A stretch of DNA of 64,000 nucleotides, taken from Nautilus pompilius (lineage: Eukaryota; Mollusca; Cephalopoda; Nautilida; Nautilidae). Shown in pieces: positions 1 to 12,700 of the stretch (the stretch's first letter is position 1; each line of letters starts with the position of its first letter). The DNA lies in NCBI GenBank assembly GCA_018389105.1, contig JACATO010000307.1, positions 266,001 to 330,000 on the forward strand. Direction: 5' to 3'. Made by a program: the position numbers and the translations under genes. A model generated the notes under the pieces. The model saw only the letters and a program-made list of their open reading frames with translations. It was not told the DNA's origin and searched no databases.

Positions 1-2679
1 TGTCAGATAGGGCGGTACTAATTCGTTTTGATTGGGTGTAAAACGCACTGAGCAGGTGCAGTTGTCTTTTCCTGAGAGCCGGCGCGGTTCGAAATTTTAA
101 AATGAAATCAGGAGGCGTAGTTGCCCGGAACAACACAAGAGTAATGTGTGTGGGGGGAGGGTTAACGCCTATTTTAAAGATGGAATTGCTTTTTTTCGAA
201 TCTTTTCAAATGGTCACAGTTTGGTAGAATCTACTATTTAAGCGCTGACGAAAGTTTGCTTCATCACGTGGTTGTTCTTCTATTGTTTCCTCTCAGGGAT
301 GCAAAATGCATCAGGTAAAATTGAAACAAAGGTGGACCCAGATTTGTTGGGGTCCGGAGAGAGGGGAAGAAGCGTGGAAATTTCTTTAGTTATTATCATA
401 ATAATAATAATGATAATAATAATAATAAATGCATTTTCAAAGGAGAATTTAAAAGAGAATTAATTGTTTCATCCGACACAGCTTAGAAAACAATCGTAGT
501 TCATTAGAAGTTACGAGAATTCAACGCGCAAGGAAGAAAAAACCCGGTACATGAAGCAAACATCTACCAAGCCAAACTAAACACAGGGACTTCTTCTTTT
601 ATTATTCGTAAGTGGAATGCACGGAATTTTTTAAATACCGGATAAACCTGTTCTCCTCCTGTGAATCATACGGTTCTATAGGCCATCTGTGAAAGCAAAA
701 ACGATAAGGATTCAGAGTTGTAAGTGATAACGTGGCTTCATTATGTTTTATGATTGTTATTGATTTAATTGCGTTCCTTTTCGTTACACGGTACCCGACT
801 GCCCGTGATGCTGATCTCCTGATTAAAGTTGAGTATTTGGAGAAATTTGGGGGAGGGGGAGTTGAACACGGAGAACCAAGTAACGGGGAAGTGAAAGCTA
901 CTGGACCATGCGCTGATTACATCTAGTGTCTGGAACCGAACTAAAAACGATAGGAATAATAGCATACTTCGTGTGATACCTTAGCCTTGAGAACTAAAAT
1001 TCGTGCCGTGTCGTACGACCTGACGTCATTTCCCGTTTGATATGACGTCGCAACGTGGACTGTGCGACTGTCGCACAAAATCCGTTTCCGCTTCACGGTT
1101 CGTATCCGGGTATTTACGGTGTTAACTGATTTCTTTCGCACGCGCGTTTCCGAGGTCGGAGGTAAAACCAGACAAATTTCGTGCCGGACCGAGGAAAGGA
1201 CAAACGAAACGAAACCGTTGGCGGCGGCTGGCGGCGCTGAATCGAGGCGACGTCATTCGCGCTGGCTCACGCGAGATCTAGTTCGAGTGTTTGCCTGCGT
1301 GGGTCGCGACGTGTGGCGACGGGGTAGAGGTCTCCCTCCCTCTCTCATTCTGCCTGCTGCTGCCACTCCTACCCTTCCACGTATTGGGTATACGCGGATA
1401 TTCAAAAAATAATCACGGAAATCTTTATTTTTTTTTTTTTAAAAAGGAAAGAAAGAAAACAATTAAAATAGTAATACGAGACGGACAGAATTTTCAAGTT
1501 CAGCTTTTACGCGGTCGTCTTACAATAAACGGAATAATTGAGCGAGTTTTTTTATGGGTGTTCAGTAATTTCGGAACTACAATAGCAAACGCGCAGGGTT
1601 AGAAGATATCATCAATACTTTGATCCGTGTCGCAGAGTTGTAAGTCGTCATTGTTCTTTTTCTAATAAAGCAGCAGACAGCTGTAATTACCTCTACGCCT
1701 TATCAGTGTACGCAATCAGATTTCCGTTTGATCGCATTTATCATTAATACGCAAGTGAAATGCGTCGTAGGTCAGATAGCATCCTGCCCGCTGTTATTAA
1801 AAAAAATGTAGTTATTTCAAGTCGCTCTTGCTTTCCTTCAAATCTCACCTGTTCACGCATTTTAACCCCTAAATCTCTTTCTTCCCTCCCGTTTTTCTTG
1901 CTACCGATGGCGATGTTGCGAGTTAAAAGAAAATTAGAAGATTAGAGGAGTAAATGGGGAATTTCAGATAAGTTCGTTCGTAGCCTGGAGACCGAAAGAC
2001 CATCGACCCGGCGTTTTGAGCGTTTTTTCGCTTCCCCCTTCTCAAAAACAACAACAACAACAACAACAAATGGGATTACTAACATAAACGGCTGGATTAT
2101 GATTAAAACAGTTTCTTTTAACCGAAATGAGAGGTGTTTGATAGTTCATAAGACAGCTGAATTAACGGGATAAATCAAACACATTTTACGAACCCTCCTG
2201 ATCGTTACCCTCGAACAAGACTAGCGGTAGAAGAGCAGCAGCTCTAGTCTAACGGGGAGCTGGTGCTGCGCTCTGGTGAGAGAAGTGTATTCAGTATTTT
2301 AAACAAACAATATCGGTCGTCCTGATTTAAACGCTTCTGGAAGCGTAAAGTTTGAAGAGGGTTCATATTCAGAGCAGATGTGACCGATTTCAGGATTATC
2401 TGTTCTTAGAATAAGGAAGAAGAAGAAAAAAGCTATGCACACCAGCAGTATACTTTCATTCGAAGTTTCGGCTTGTAAGAAGGGGAGACAACTCATGAAA
2501 CAAAGATTCCAGATGTGTGTGTTGTTTTTGACATTACGCCGTTAACGATCTTGCAAGTCATTCTATTCATTTATCGTGTGGTCTTTAAAACAATTTCAGC
2601 CGATCTCGCTGCCTGTTTAATATCGTGTATGAATTCACAAAGAACAGTACTGATTTTTTTACCAGATCTCTCATGGGTC
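1..2679. other. Intergenic, no gene seen
   Basis: AT-rich sequence with an imperfect (ATA)n run at 391-429, a full CRE palindrome at 1021-1028 next to a second TGACGTCG at 1043, a small perfect inverted repeat (TGTGCGA at 1061-1067 with TCGCACA at 1071-1077), a T13A5 tract at 1428-1445 and an (ACA)n run at 2047-2070. Open frames are short and not recognisable. The block at 1010-1330 is GC-richer and could be regulatory. Confidence 0.6.
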
Positions 2680-3290
2680 GGCACAGCGAGCGCAGTTAAA
2701 CACATGGTGGTGGGTGCTCTTGACTACATGACTGTCGAGACGTGCAAATTCTCGATAGCTCTACTCGCGTCAGGAAGCGGTTCGCAGCGGTTTCGAGATA
2801 GCGAACCGAACCACATCTCATCTCAGTGCGCGCGCCTTTTCAGCACAGCGACGGACGCTCTAGCGAAACTATGTCAACAAGCTCTAGTTCCCAGCGATCA
2901 GCTGATTGGGGTTAGGTGTTTATCAGTTGGTCGTTTCTCTGTTGACAAGGTTTCTACAAGACCGCAGAAGACCGCCTGCCTGCCTGCCACGTTAGTGGGA
3001 AGTAGCTGGCGCGTTCCTCCCGACTCGATCCGGTTCCCCGTTCCAGGACCGCTGTGACCAACCGGACTTGTCTGCCTGCGCGATCTTAAGTAACGCCGCT
3101 GGACCAGACCAGCGCAATGCTGACGAGCGTTGGTCTGTGTTCGAAACGTAGCTCGCTCGTTTTGACTCTTCGTCGAGAAATTATAATAAAGTAAGTGGCT
3201 TTGCACCAGCTTTTTCTGACTCTCTTTAATTCTAACGGTAGTCGATGGGGGGGTTTCTAAGGACGAGAACAGTCCCAAAACACTGCAGTT
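2680..3290 (+). mobile_element. Possible solo LTR fossil (retroelement)
   Basis: A GC-richer block in AT-rich surroundings ends with an AATAAA signal at 3186-3191, then a pyrimidine-rich stretch (CTCTCTTTAATTCTAACGG near 3220-3238). About 50 bases later comes TTGGCAACCGGACC (3288-3301), which resembles a tRNA primer-binding site. This order recalls the R/U5 end of Gypsy-type LTRs. The start is not identifiable, no second LTR or internal genes were found, and the assignment is tentative. A 180-codon open frame crosses the block but resembles nothing I know. Confidence 0.22.
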
Positions 3291-6200
3291 GGCAACCGGA
3301 CCTTCACTGACCGCGATTAAACATCTTAGACTTTTCCCCCATTTTCTTCGGTACCAAGGTACTTTGCTTTTTTTTCAGAAAAAATTTTATTTACTGGACA
3401 AGGATTTTGAGGTAAGCGACCGAAATGTAAATTCTCATAAGATTTCTGAGTCCTCGAGTTAAAAATGATGACTCGTTGAGACCGTGTTCTGACCATAGTA
3501 AGTAAGTTACAGCCGCCGGAAATTGTAACACTCCAAACGGAAATGTGCGCGCGCATACGGCGTTATCGGAATGCATGCTCAGATTTTGTCACCATCGAAG
3601 CTGAAGCTGTGTGAATTACCGCTTACCTTTCTGCCTCTATAAATAAGCTTACAAAGCTGTTTCCACACAAGACGTGAGAACTGCTTTCTGCTTACCCAAA
3701 GCTTGGAAAAAAAAATTCATAATATGTAGGAACATTAATTTAGTGATGTAAGTTCGTTCATGGCTACACAAATGAGAGTGCAATCAATGTATTCGATATC
3801 TGTTGTGCAGCTAAATGTACAGTCCACGCCATGTAACCCTTCTTATAGTAAGTCACATGTAAGACTACCACCGTTGGGTCCCTGTACAGATTGCAACGTC
3901 ATATGATCTGTTTGTTCGCGCGTGGAACTAAATGTGAACTTACAATAGCCGTCATTTTTGGCGCCCAGTATTTAATTTTTTTTTTTTTACTTTCTCAAAA
4001 TAACATTTGCATAGTTTGTAATCCTTCGACATCGCCGAAACGGATTTTCTGAAAGTGATTTATGATTGACAAACGTCTTACTTGTCCACCGCCTCCACAA
4101 CCAGCCGTAGCGGGAAAAACGAGGCTGCTGTAAATATCGCGATTCGAAAAACCAGTTTTCCATAGACTAAAAACGAACTACTTAATTTTACGTCTTACCT
4201 TACTTTAAAATTAATGTATGCTAAAAAAAGAAAAACGCTTTCTGTAAAATAACTAAAAAGAGACGAGGTTAAAAGTAAATTTTCTTTATTTAAGAGGGCC
4301 GCGAAGTTGCGACTGCCCGCAGTAAATTGAGTTAAAATAGGTAAATAGTCAGCCTACAATTTGAGAAGAGTTAACTTTCTATCCCCAACTGAAAGTAGAC
4401 TGACATGAAATTGCTTGTCGAACTGCGGCCATCATGACGTATGCCTGCATTTCAGTTTATCATTTCGCGACAGATACACCAGACGAAAACGGAATTGTCA
4501 GAAAATTCTGCCACACCTTGATGTACTCTGGCGAAGGGAATCCTGGTTTTAAAAAATAATTAAAGTTTGCTGCACGCCGAAAGTCCAAAGGTGTTAAATT
4601 TATCCCATACCTGTGTATCCTGATAACAGTAGTTTGTTGGTTACAAGAAGACAGGAAGCCGTAACACGTAAAGTCTCCAGGGAGGACACAGGTTCATTAA
4701 TGAAGTTTTTAAATTGATAAATTACTACAGTTGCCGGAAATTGATTTCACTCATTGACAGTTTTATTGGGTTTTTTTTTTTAAATTTAAATATCAATCTG
4801 GTGGAATTTCAGCCATTCTGCAAACATGACTTCTAGTAACTGCAGATAGCGGCGGAAATGCGGCTGTCCACGTGTTGAGGCCGCTTAATTATATCGAATA
4901 CCGTGTCTCCAGTCCTGTCCTTCAGCTTAAACCACTCCACTCGAAATGGAAAACATCAACTACCTGTTGTTTATTCGTTTGACAGGTAAAGGTAAATATT
5001 TAGAGAACGTTTATTTATTTTTTTAAATACCGCCTATCGTTTTTTTAAAGTCAGTTTTGAAGTCTAAAAAAATCCATTGTGGGGGGAAAATAAGACATTT
5101 GGCTTCCGATTGTCGTTGCGCTATAGCCGTCGAGTTGGAGAGACCCGAGCGCTCAGAGTCTCTATCCAAGAATCAGAGTCGGGGATCTCGGCTTAGATGT
5201 TGAAACCAAAGAAAGTCATTTTCTGTCGGTGAAACAGATCGAAAGAGTGTATGTAGTATGTGCACCTGAGCGGGCGCGTTAAGGCGGGGTCCGCTATTAA
5301 AGTACATTCAAAGCAAACTGCACTGGTCCCTGGGAAGGCTGTCGTGGCTTCTTTAAATGTAGTTGCGGTAGATACTACTGAAAAAGTCTATCTACTCCGT
5401 TAATGGCGGTGGTGCTTAGTCACGTGTCTATTATTTTATTAGTATAGATTGTCAACTTTTCTCCATTACTAGGTTTTAAGTTAACAGAAGGGGGAGGTGT
5501 TCCACGCTTTATTGAAGGTTAAAGTTCATCGTCTCCCTCTTACGCCTTTTCCCTGCTGCTGCATTCTAGATCAGGTACGCATGCCGCCTGCCCCTTTAAA
5601 AAAATTGCAACTATTGACTGATTCGGACGGCAAACCCTAGAGTCACTATTTTGCATATTTTTTCTGAAGGCGAATGTCCCATGTCCCATTTTTAAAAAAA
5701 AAAACAAAAAAAAAAAACTGTTCCTGACGTCCCAGCCTTTTTTCGATCCGTGAAGAATAAGCGGCGGATCGATAGCAGATTGGAATCCGTTCAGTATCGC
5801 GATGGGTACCTCCTTGTAGATAGTAAGTGGTTGTCACCTTAGATAAACTCGCGCCTCCTTGAAGAAGTCTGTTTCCTATATCCGGCAAGTGTGAAACGGT
5901 GACTCAAGTTCCCTTACAAGTGCCGACCTGCTGGTTAGTCCCGGTGGAATAAGGAGAATGGGCGATGGACGTCCCCCCCTCAACACCGGCACCAGCCTGC
6001 GCTGGCATTTCCTCTACACCGGTATCCTTGCTGCAGTTTTTCTCAAAGAAACGAGTCATCCATCCGTTTTCTGGTGCCAGCGCCTTTTCGCTCAGCCACA
6101 AGTCCTCGGGGAAACCCTAACCCTGATCCTTCTATTGTAGGTTTAGCGCTGGTTTTCAGTGTTTCTGCTAAATTCACTGGTATCGGACCCCCTAATCAGC

Positions 6201-7570
6201 TTAAATGTACCTTTCTTTTCAAATGTCAAAACGTGACATGGAATCGGCTATGCGTGAATACAGCTTTAAGGAAACGAAGACTGCTGCGACACCGCGGCTG
6301 GAGGTGACGGAAGTTGTACGTAAAGCGGGGGTGCCTGCCGGACTCTTTCGAAGAAACTGCGGTCGCCACCGCCCGTACAAAGGTGAAGCCGTCGTCGTCG
6401 ATATCTGCAGATAGCACTGCCACTACAGCTGATCGTCACCGGGGTGATTAATACTGAACCTGATGATAACTCCGACAACAGCTGCTCCGGAGATGACGTC
6501 ACGGCCAACAAGCACCGAGAGCGAGGCTCGAGAGCGGTGCTACCCATTACGGTTCCCCGGCGCGAAGTCGACGCCCACTTTAGATAAATCGGGGACTTGT
6601 TTCTAAGAGTCGCGCTGGTGACGAAGGTCAAAGGTGAGTGCTTTGACCGCGATCCTGCAAAGCGGGCTGGATGTCTGTTGAATGAGTAACGCTGGAAGAG
6701 CCGATCTAGAGCTGAAGATCGGTCCCTGCCGTCTTTCTTTCTTATGACTAATTAATAAACTGATAACAAGTCTGTTTCTTTTTCCTTTCCCACGAATCTA
6801 CCCTGCAGGCAATTCCGCTGTTAACTAGACCCCACCTTGAATAATTCCCATCTTATTTCTGGGCAAATTTGTTTATTTTATATTTGTACCTTTTAAGTAA
6901 AGTAGTACTGATATTTAAAAAAATAATAACAACGATAAAGTAACTTAACTGTGATGTCAGAGACAACTAGAAATAAATCAGGCTGTGATCTTTTCTTACT
7001 GTTAGTTGAAAGTGGTTGTGGTCAGTATATATATGGCGTGAGCCACGTGAATTCTGGATTCTTTTAAGAGTTAGTTTACAGAATCTTCTTTCGTATAGAT
7101 GAATCACCAGCGGACTTGGCTTCTGCTATGGAACGTAGTCTGGTTTCCGGATACTTTGGGTGATGGAAACCGAACTTTGACAAGTCTCCTCCGCCGAAAC
7201 AGTATAATTTTTCAACTTCCCTTCACAAGAATGATGGCTTTTTGTTAGTTTTTTTTTTTAAAAATCGTTTTAAAGACGATTGGGACAAGTTGACAGACAG
7301 ACTTACACTATTACATCTTTTCTATTGCTGGTCTTGAATTCTTTCGTCCGTTGTTGGAATGAAATCACGTTCATTTAGAATTTATTATTAACCCCAAACG
7401 TTAGCTCACTGCGATGAGGAAAGAATAAATATTTCGGTGGAAGGAAACAGGATGGGTCAACTGGAACCGAGGAGAGCCGAATATTAGTTCTTGTCTCCGA
7501 AAACCAACCGTCAAGGCGTCACTGCCACACGACTAGACTCGTTCTTAGCTCTTATAATAAAGTGATGGAG

Positions 7571-7573
<3 letters not shown>
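3291..7573. other. Intergenic, no gene seen
   Basis: AT-rich DNA with an isolated TATAAATA at 3638-3645 and a GC-richer, weakly coding-looking patch at 5950-6620. That patch contains a CRE palindrome (6494-6501) and an ACAAAGGTG site (6377-6385). Its open frames overlap on both strands and match no family I recognise. A T11A6 tract lies at 7249-7265. Confidence 0.55.
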
Positions 7574-7644
<71 letters not shown>

Positions 7645-7657
7645 TCTCTCTCTCTCC
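7574..7657. repeat. (TC)n microsatellite
   Basis: About 33 uninterrupted TC units to 7640, then a CAC interruption and seven more CT units. Confidence 0.97.
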
Positions 7658-8894
7658 ATTCACGAAAGAAAGCCCTAACTATATTTTACTGTGAGATTTT
7701 ACTTTCCAGACTCGACTAAAAAATAAAAATATAAAAAAGAGAATTTTATTTTATTCAATGTTACATTTTGGTGAAGTCCAGAAGCCAAATTTCGGTATTT
7801 GTTTTTCGTTGCTGTTGAGTTTGCTTTTACTATTAATTATTCAGCCACTGCGGCCGTTATAGCAATAAGTCGCGGAAGTTATGCGCGTTTATTGTTCATA
7901 ATAGCAGAAGAAGCCGAAAGCGCTTTCAAAATGTTAACTTGAATTAAAATGTCGCACCTTAGTTAACTACTTATTTTGTTGAATTCCCTTTTCTTCAGCT
8001 ATGCAAATCGGGTATATTTAAATAAAATACGCTGATCTGTCTACTGACATGTGATTACCTGAAATGTTCCTGTCTAAGAAGACTCTAAAAAACAAAAAGT
8101 TAACAGATTGTCTGCTCTTGTCAGTCATCACGTGAGAGAGTCGGTTATCGAAGTTGGTGACGTAAGGAATTTAGAAAATAAACCACAACTGACGATCGTT
8201 TACAGTGCACTATTTCAGCAAACTTGCATCATTTGACAGTAATCCGACGTTTTTTTTTAAAATCAAGTTTAATTCAAAAATTGAGTGCTAAACGTACTGG
8301 AGTAAAGTCTGAGTTTACCAAAGTAGCCAATGTTATGTCGAGTTCTGCATTTGTCACGTCAGTGAGAATGACTCCAGAGAAACGCCAAAAAAATGTGCAC
8401 TTGTTAAATATAGCATTTTATTTTTAATTTTAAAAATATACATTTAAGGAAAAGAAAATCCTGAAGTTTCAGTCGGGTAATTTTATAGAGAGATTTCCCT
8501 CACGATGAGTTTAAATAAATGAGATGAATTGTTGAAAGTTCTTAGCAAACATGTAGGTTTAATTCCTACTTATCTGAAATTGTTAGCTGTGGCTCTTTAT
8601 ACACATTTTCAGGTTTTGTTTCGTGCGACTGACTCCAAAAAGATGGCAACGCAGACTTGTTTTATGGCATCCATAAAAATCACAAACTGCAGTACTATCT
8701 TTCCTGTCTCCAGGGTAATAAATTTTTGAACGTGCCGGCGTTGGTTAAAATTTCAAAAGAACGATAACTCGCTATGCTTCTCTTAAACGTGTTCAGTGAT
8801 TGTAACGACTTCTCTACTTTTACTATAACGCTAGCCATTGTAAAAAACTCGAATAGTCTGTTCAAGAGGACGGAATGTTTAAAATGAACAATAA

Positions 8895-8974
<80 letters not shown>
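8895..8974. repeat. (ATT)n microsatellite
   Basis: About 26 perfect ATT units, followed by further imperfect ATT/TAA sequence to about 9017. Confidence 0.97.
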
Positions 8975-11900
8975 GTCTGTTTATTTTTTATAATAATAAG
9001 CAATTTTATTATTATTTACTGTTTTCACTTTGATATATTTCAAGCAGATTAATATATTTTTCTTACTAATAGTATTTGACCTGATGTTAGTGTCTTAACC
9101 CGTATTGGCTACCTGTTTGACGAGGTTTTGCAGAAAGGCCGATGAAGCTGCAAGGTAATTCGTCGGTGGGTGGCGATGTGTTCGGGCAATCCTGATTCCT
9201 GTCTTTTCTTCTCCATTAGTGTACATTCAAAGAGTAATTCTGACAGTAAAAACTTTACAAATACGCTGAATTTCCATTTTCTGAATCACGTATCGACCCT
9301 TCTTTGGTCTGCTAGAGAGATTTGTATTGCCTTGTATAATATCCGTGCAATTTTAACCTTTTACTTACGATTTATGGTTACATTAATATTCGGATTACTT
9401 ATGATTACTCTGTGGGGAAAAAAGTAGTCTGGCGTTTTACATAGTGTGAAACAACGACAATGTTATGTTAACCTGTTTATTTTGTAGGAGGGAGTTAGCC
9501 ACGGACGACGACTTGTTACAAAATTAAATGGTTTACTATATACACAGTATCGCTGATACTTCACTTTTGATGGTATATTGTTGGCAGAATTTCTGCAACT
9601 CTGGTTAACTCTGAGCATTAGAGTAAAATGGTAAAGGCGATTTTTTTCTGCCAGCTACAGCCACGTGACGCTAGATTTTAAACTAAGAAAAAACAACTTC
9701 TTGTATGTAAATTTTAAAAAATGTTAGAACATCTCTTGCAAGCCAGATGTCGGTCTGTTATCATTTAAGAGAATGTCTTCACTAGTGACTGGTACTGAAG
9801 TATGTTCGCTTTCTTCTAAAATAATCCACCTTTGTGAGACTCCTGCGATTCCACTAATTGTAGGTGACATCACACAGCTTTTTATATCTATTACCGATTG
9901 TTCTAATGGGCAGATAATTTTTAATTACTAAATTTTGATAATTTTCGCATTCATTATTCATAATGGAGAATTTATATTACCCTAATTTACAAACTTATTT
10001 ACTTTGCTAATTAATTGTTTGTAAACATCAGATTCATTGTTTTGTATCATCTTTTTTCCCTCTTCATTTCAGTGTCTTGGCACCTTCATTTTACACTTCA
10101 TAAGATATTTGTGCCTTCTTTTCTAGAGAGTTGGTCTCCGTGTCAGTGTGACCTTGACAGTGAACGTGCTTTCGAATTTTGACACATTTAAAAAAAAATT
10201 TTTTTTTCAAATTTTAAAGTGTTTATTTAAAGGTAATTACGTGTTAAAAATTTTCTGTTCAGGTGAGACTGGCGCAGATATATACGTAGTGGTAAGTGGC
10301 GATGTGACCGACAGCTTACGATGACTCATGACACACCTGTAAGAGACTTGAAGTGAAAAATCTATGTCGAATGAGCGGGTTAGCCGGGTGATTAGGAAAA
10401 CAAGGGTAACTAAGGCCAGCCAACAGACATCCACCCCGTGGGCGGAGAGCGGCTTAACGGATACATAGTCCTGGACTGCCGTTTGATGGTGGGTCGCGCG
10501 CGTCGCAGAACACACCCGAACGGCCAGGTAACCACAGGTATGTCACCTTTACGGCCAGTAGCTTAGCATTCGTGAAATCCACTACCGGTCTGTCCAACAT
10601 TTAAAGCGACTCTGGCAATAAATAAGTTAAATTAAATACCCCGATAATTTGTTCATAAAAAAATTTTTAAAAAATAAAATTCAAATTTTTGCGAGATGAG
10701 AACATTTTTCGGCATCAGTAAAATTCGGAGTTTTTTTCGGAATAGTATTTTAATGCAGTAATTTAGAGAAATTAATTTTATATACAATAAATATGCACGC
10801 AGACAAATATTGGTTTTAAATCATTCCGTGTAATGGAAAGAAACGAACCAACTGGTTAAGTAGAAAGTCACGTGTGTGTGAGAGAGACAGACTAACCCTG
10901 ACTGACTCTCTTCAGTTTCTACTCGATGGTTTCTAAAAAGTTAATTGAAAGTGAAATAACGATATTCAGCGCGTGTCATCCACCGAGACGTTTTGCCTAA
11001 TGTCTACGATACCGGCTGACTCTGCTATTTCCGTTGTAAACACTAAAAGCTCGCTCGACAAAAAGCCGAGGTTGATGCTGGCTTTTCTTCTTTCTTAGAT
11101 ATTACTTTCGCTTGGAGAAAAAGTCAGTTCTTGTGCCACCCCGGTGATACTGAGTTAGAAATGTAAGACCAGAGACATTTTAAAAATTACAGAAAGATCA
11201 AATTTCCGTGTCTCTTTACATTTCTAATATTTTGTTTTCATTGCTTGTAGACCAAAAGTATTATCTGATAATGAAAAAGATTTTTGTGTGCTGTCTTCAA
11301 CGTACCGCGTAGGTCTTTCATTTTAAAAAGTCCACTTTCATATCGACGTCTTTTAAATTCTTATCCTCGGGTAGTGGTAAAAATCAATAAAAAAATAAAG
11401 AAATTCAAGAACTTTTTTCTTGTTGTATTATTCGTTTCAAAGGTGAGAAAATGTAGCAAATGTTTTCTCTTGCCAACCTGTCATAAATTAAGCTGAAATA
11501 ATTGGAAAGTTAATGCATAAGGTGGTTAAGCGATTTCCTAACGTATTGATCACAGGCGTACAGAACTCGCTATTTTTTTAAATATTAACCCTGGCAACAA
11601 GCTGCTTTGCAGTGAATTTGGTCAAACAGTTTAGACATAAAAATAAGATTATTTTTTTTACAAAAACCAACAACAAAGAACAAGTTGTTTTCAAGTAAAA
11701 GCTTCAATTAAATTCAGAAAATCATTATTTGTGAGGGTTATCGTAAAGCTGTTGATCGAGTAATGAAGATACAATTTAAAGTCGTCTTTTATCTTATAAG
11801 TGAGAAAATTATTCTTTAAAAAAATTGAAAAATGTTTTTAGAAAAATTTTAAACCAATAAAAGTTACTAATGGAGAATTAAATAATTTATTTTAAATTAG

Positions 11901-12130
11901 GCTAGCTATTTATTTATTTTACATAAAAATGATCGCCCTCTCTCTGCCTAGGCTTTGCTGAATTCATATAATATTGATAAGGTAACAATTTCCTTTTTCT
12001 AAATTTTAAATATTTCTTTAAAATATAAGGTATTATAATAACAAAGTATAAATAGTATTCACACAGTGTAGCTAATAATAGCTGGATTAGTTCTTAGAGG
12101 GTCAAGCTAAACAAACTTCGACTTGCCGCT
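8975..12130. other. Intergenic, no gene seen
   Basis: Very AT-rich sequence. It holds CACGTG motifs near 9663 and 10870, a CACCTTTGT site near 9827, and an A9T9 tract near 10191-10208. A short GC-richer patch at 10250-10580 has no recognisable coding content. Confidence 0.6.
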
Positions 12131-12700
12131 GTTGATCCGAAGGACCGATTCCCATCATTGCTGACATCGCCGAACCGCAGCTTCATGGTGTGGAAGAGCA
12201 TCACGTCGGACTGCGAGCAGCCGGTTTTCGCAGACTCGCGAGCTGCTACAACAGACGTGAGATGGGTGGATACTGCATTTAAACGTTGGACCGTGTCGGC
12301 GGGTGAACCAATCGGGCATGGATATCTAGCTAAAAAGCGTTACGCAAAAAAAGCGACAGCAAATAAGAAATGTCTATTATGGTTACACTCGGAGTGTGTC
12401 TAATCCTGTAGACAGCTGGACAAAGTAACAGCCGGCTGCTGAAGTGGTTCCTGGGAGACAGCAGCCCGGAGTGCTGTCGGTGGTGTTTGGCCGAAGATGA
12501 CGGAGCGTCTGGCCTAGTTTACACCGGAGACCCTTTGTCTGACGGAAACAAAGGCGGCTTCTTTCCCACCGCTACAGCTCCACTTGGGCAGGCATTACCA
12601 CCCCTTAAAGGTGCCCGTGAAGCGGCTCCCATAGAGGTTCTTAGTTCTGTGCCTTTCAAGTGCCGATTCTAATTTTATTCTTACCGCGCCTCGCTTTGAT
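12131..12700. promoter_or_regulatory. GC-richer island with an inverted pair of Sox-type sites
   Basis: This 0.5-kb block stands out from AT-rich flanks. It contains CCTTTGT (12532-12538) and ACAAAGG (12548-12554), a perfect inverted pair with a 9-base spacer, which suits a Sox dimer or TCF-type HMG protein. Open frames in the block are short and unrecognised. An enhancer role is inferred only from composition and this motif pair. Confidence 0.3.

Noticed and set aside
2515-3057. 180-codon + strand frame
   Set aside because: No domain or family resemblance, no clear start context, and an opposing open frame overlaps it. A frame of this length is only mildly unusual in 64 kb.
6205-6414. Short + frame with a coding-like look (MSKRDMESAMREYSFKETK)
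   Set aside because: No family match and no visible splice sites or conservation; a 121-codon frame runs over it in antisense.
7540-7572. TTATAATAAAGT shared with the LTR-like block at 3180
   Set aside because: The match is limited to about 12 AT-rich bases with no wider similarity.
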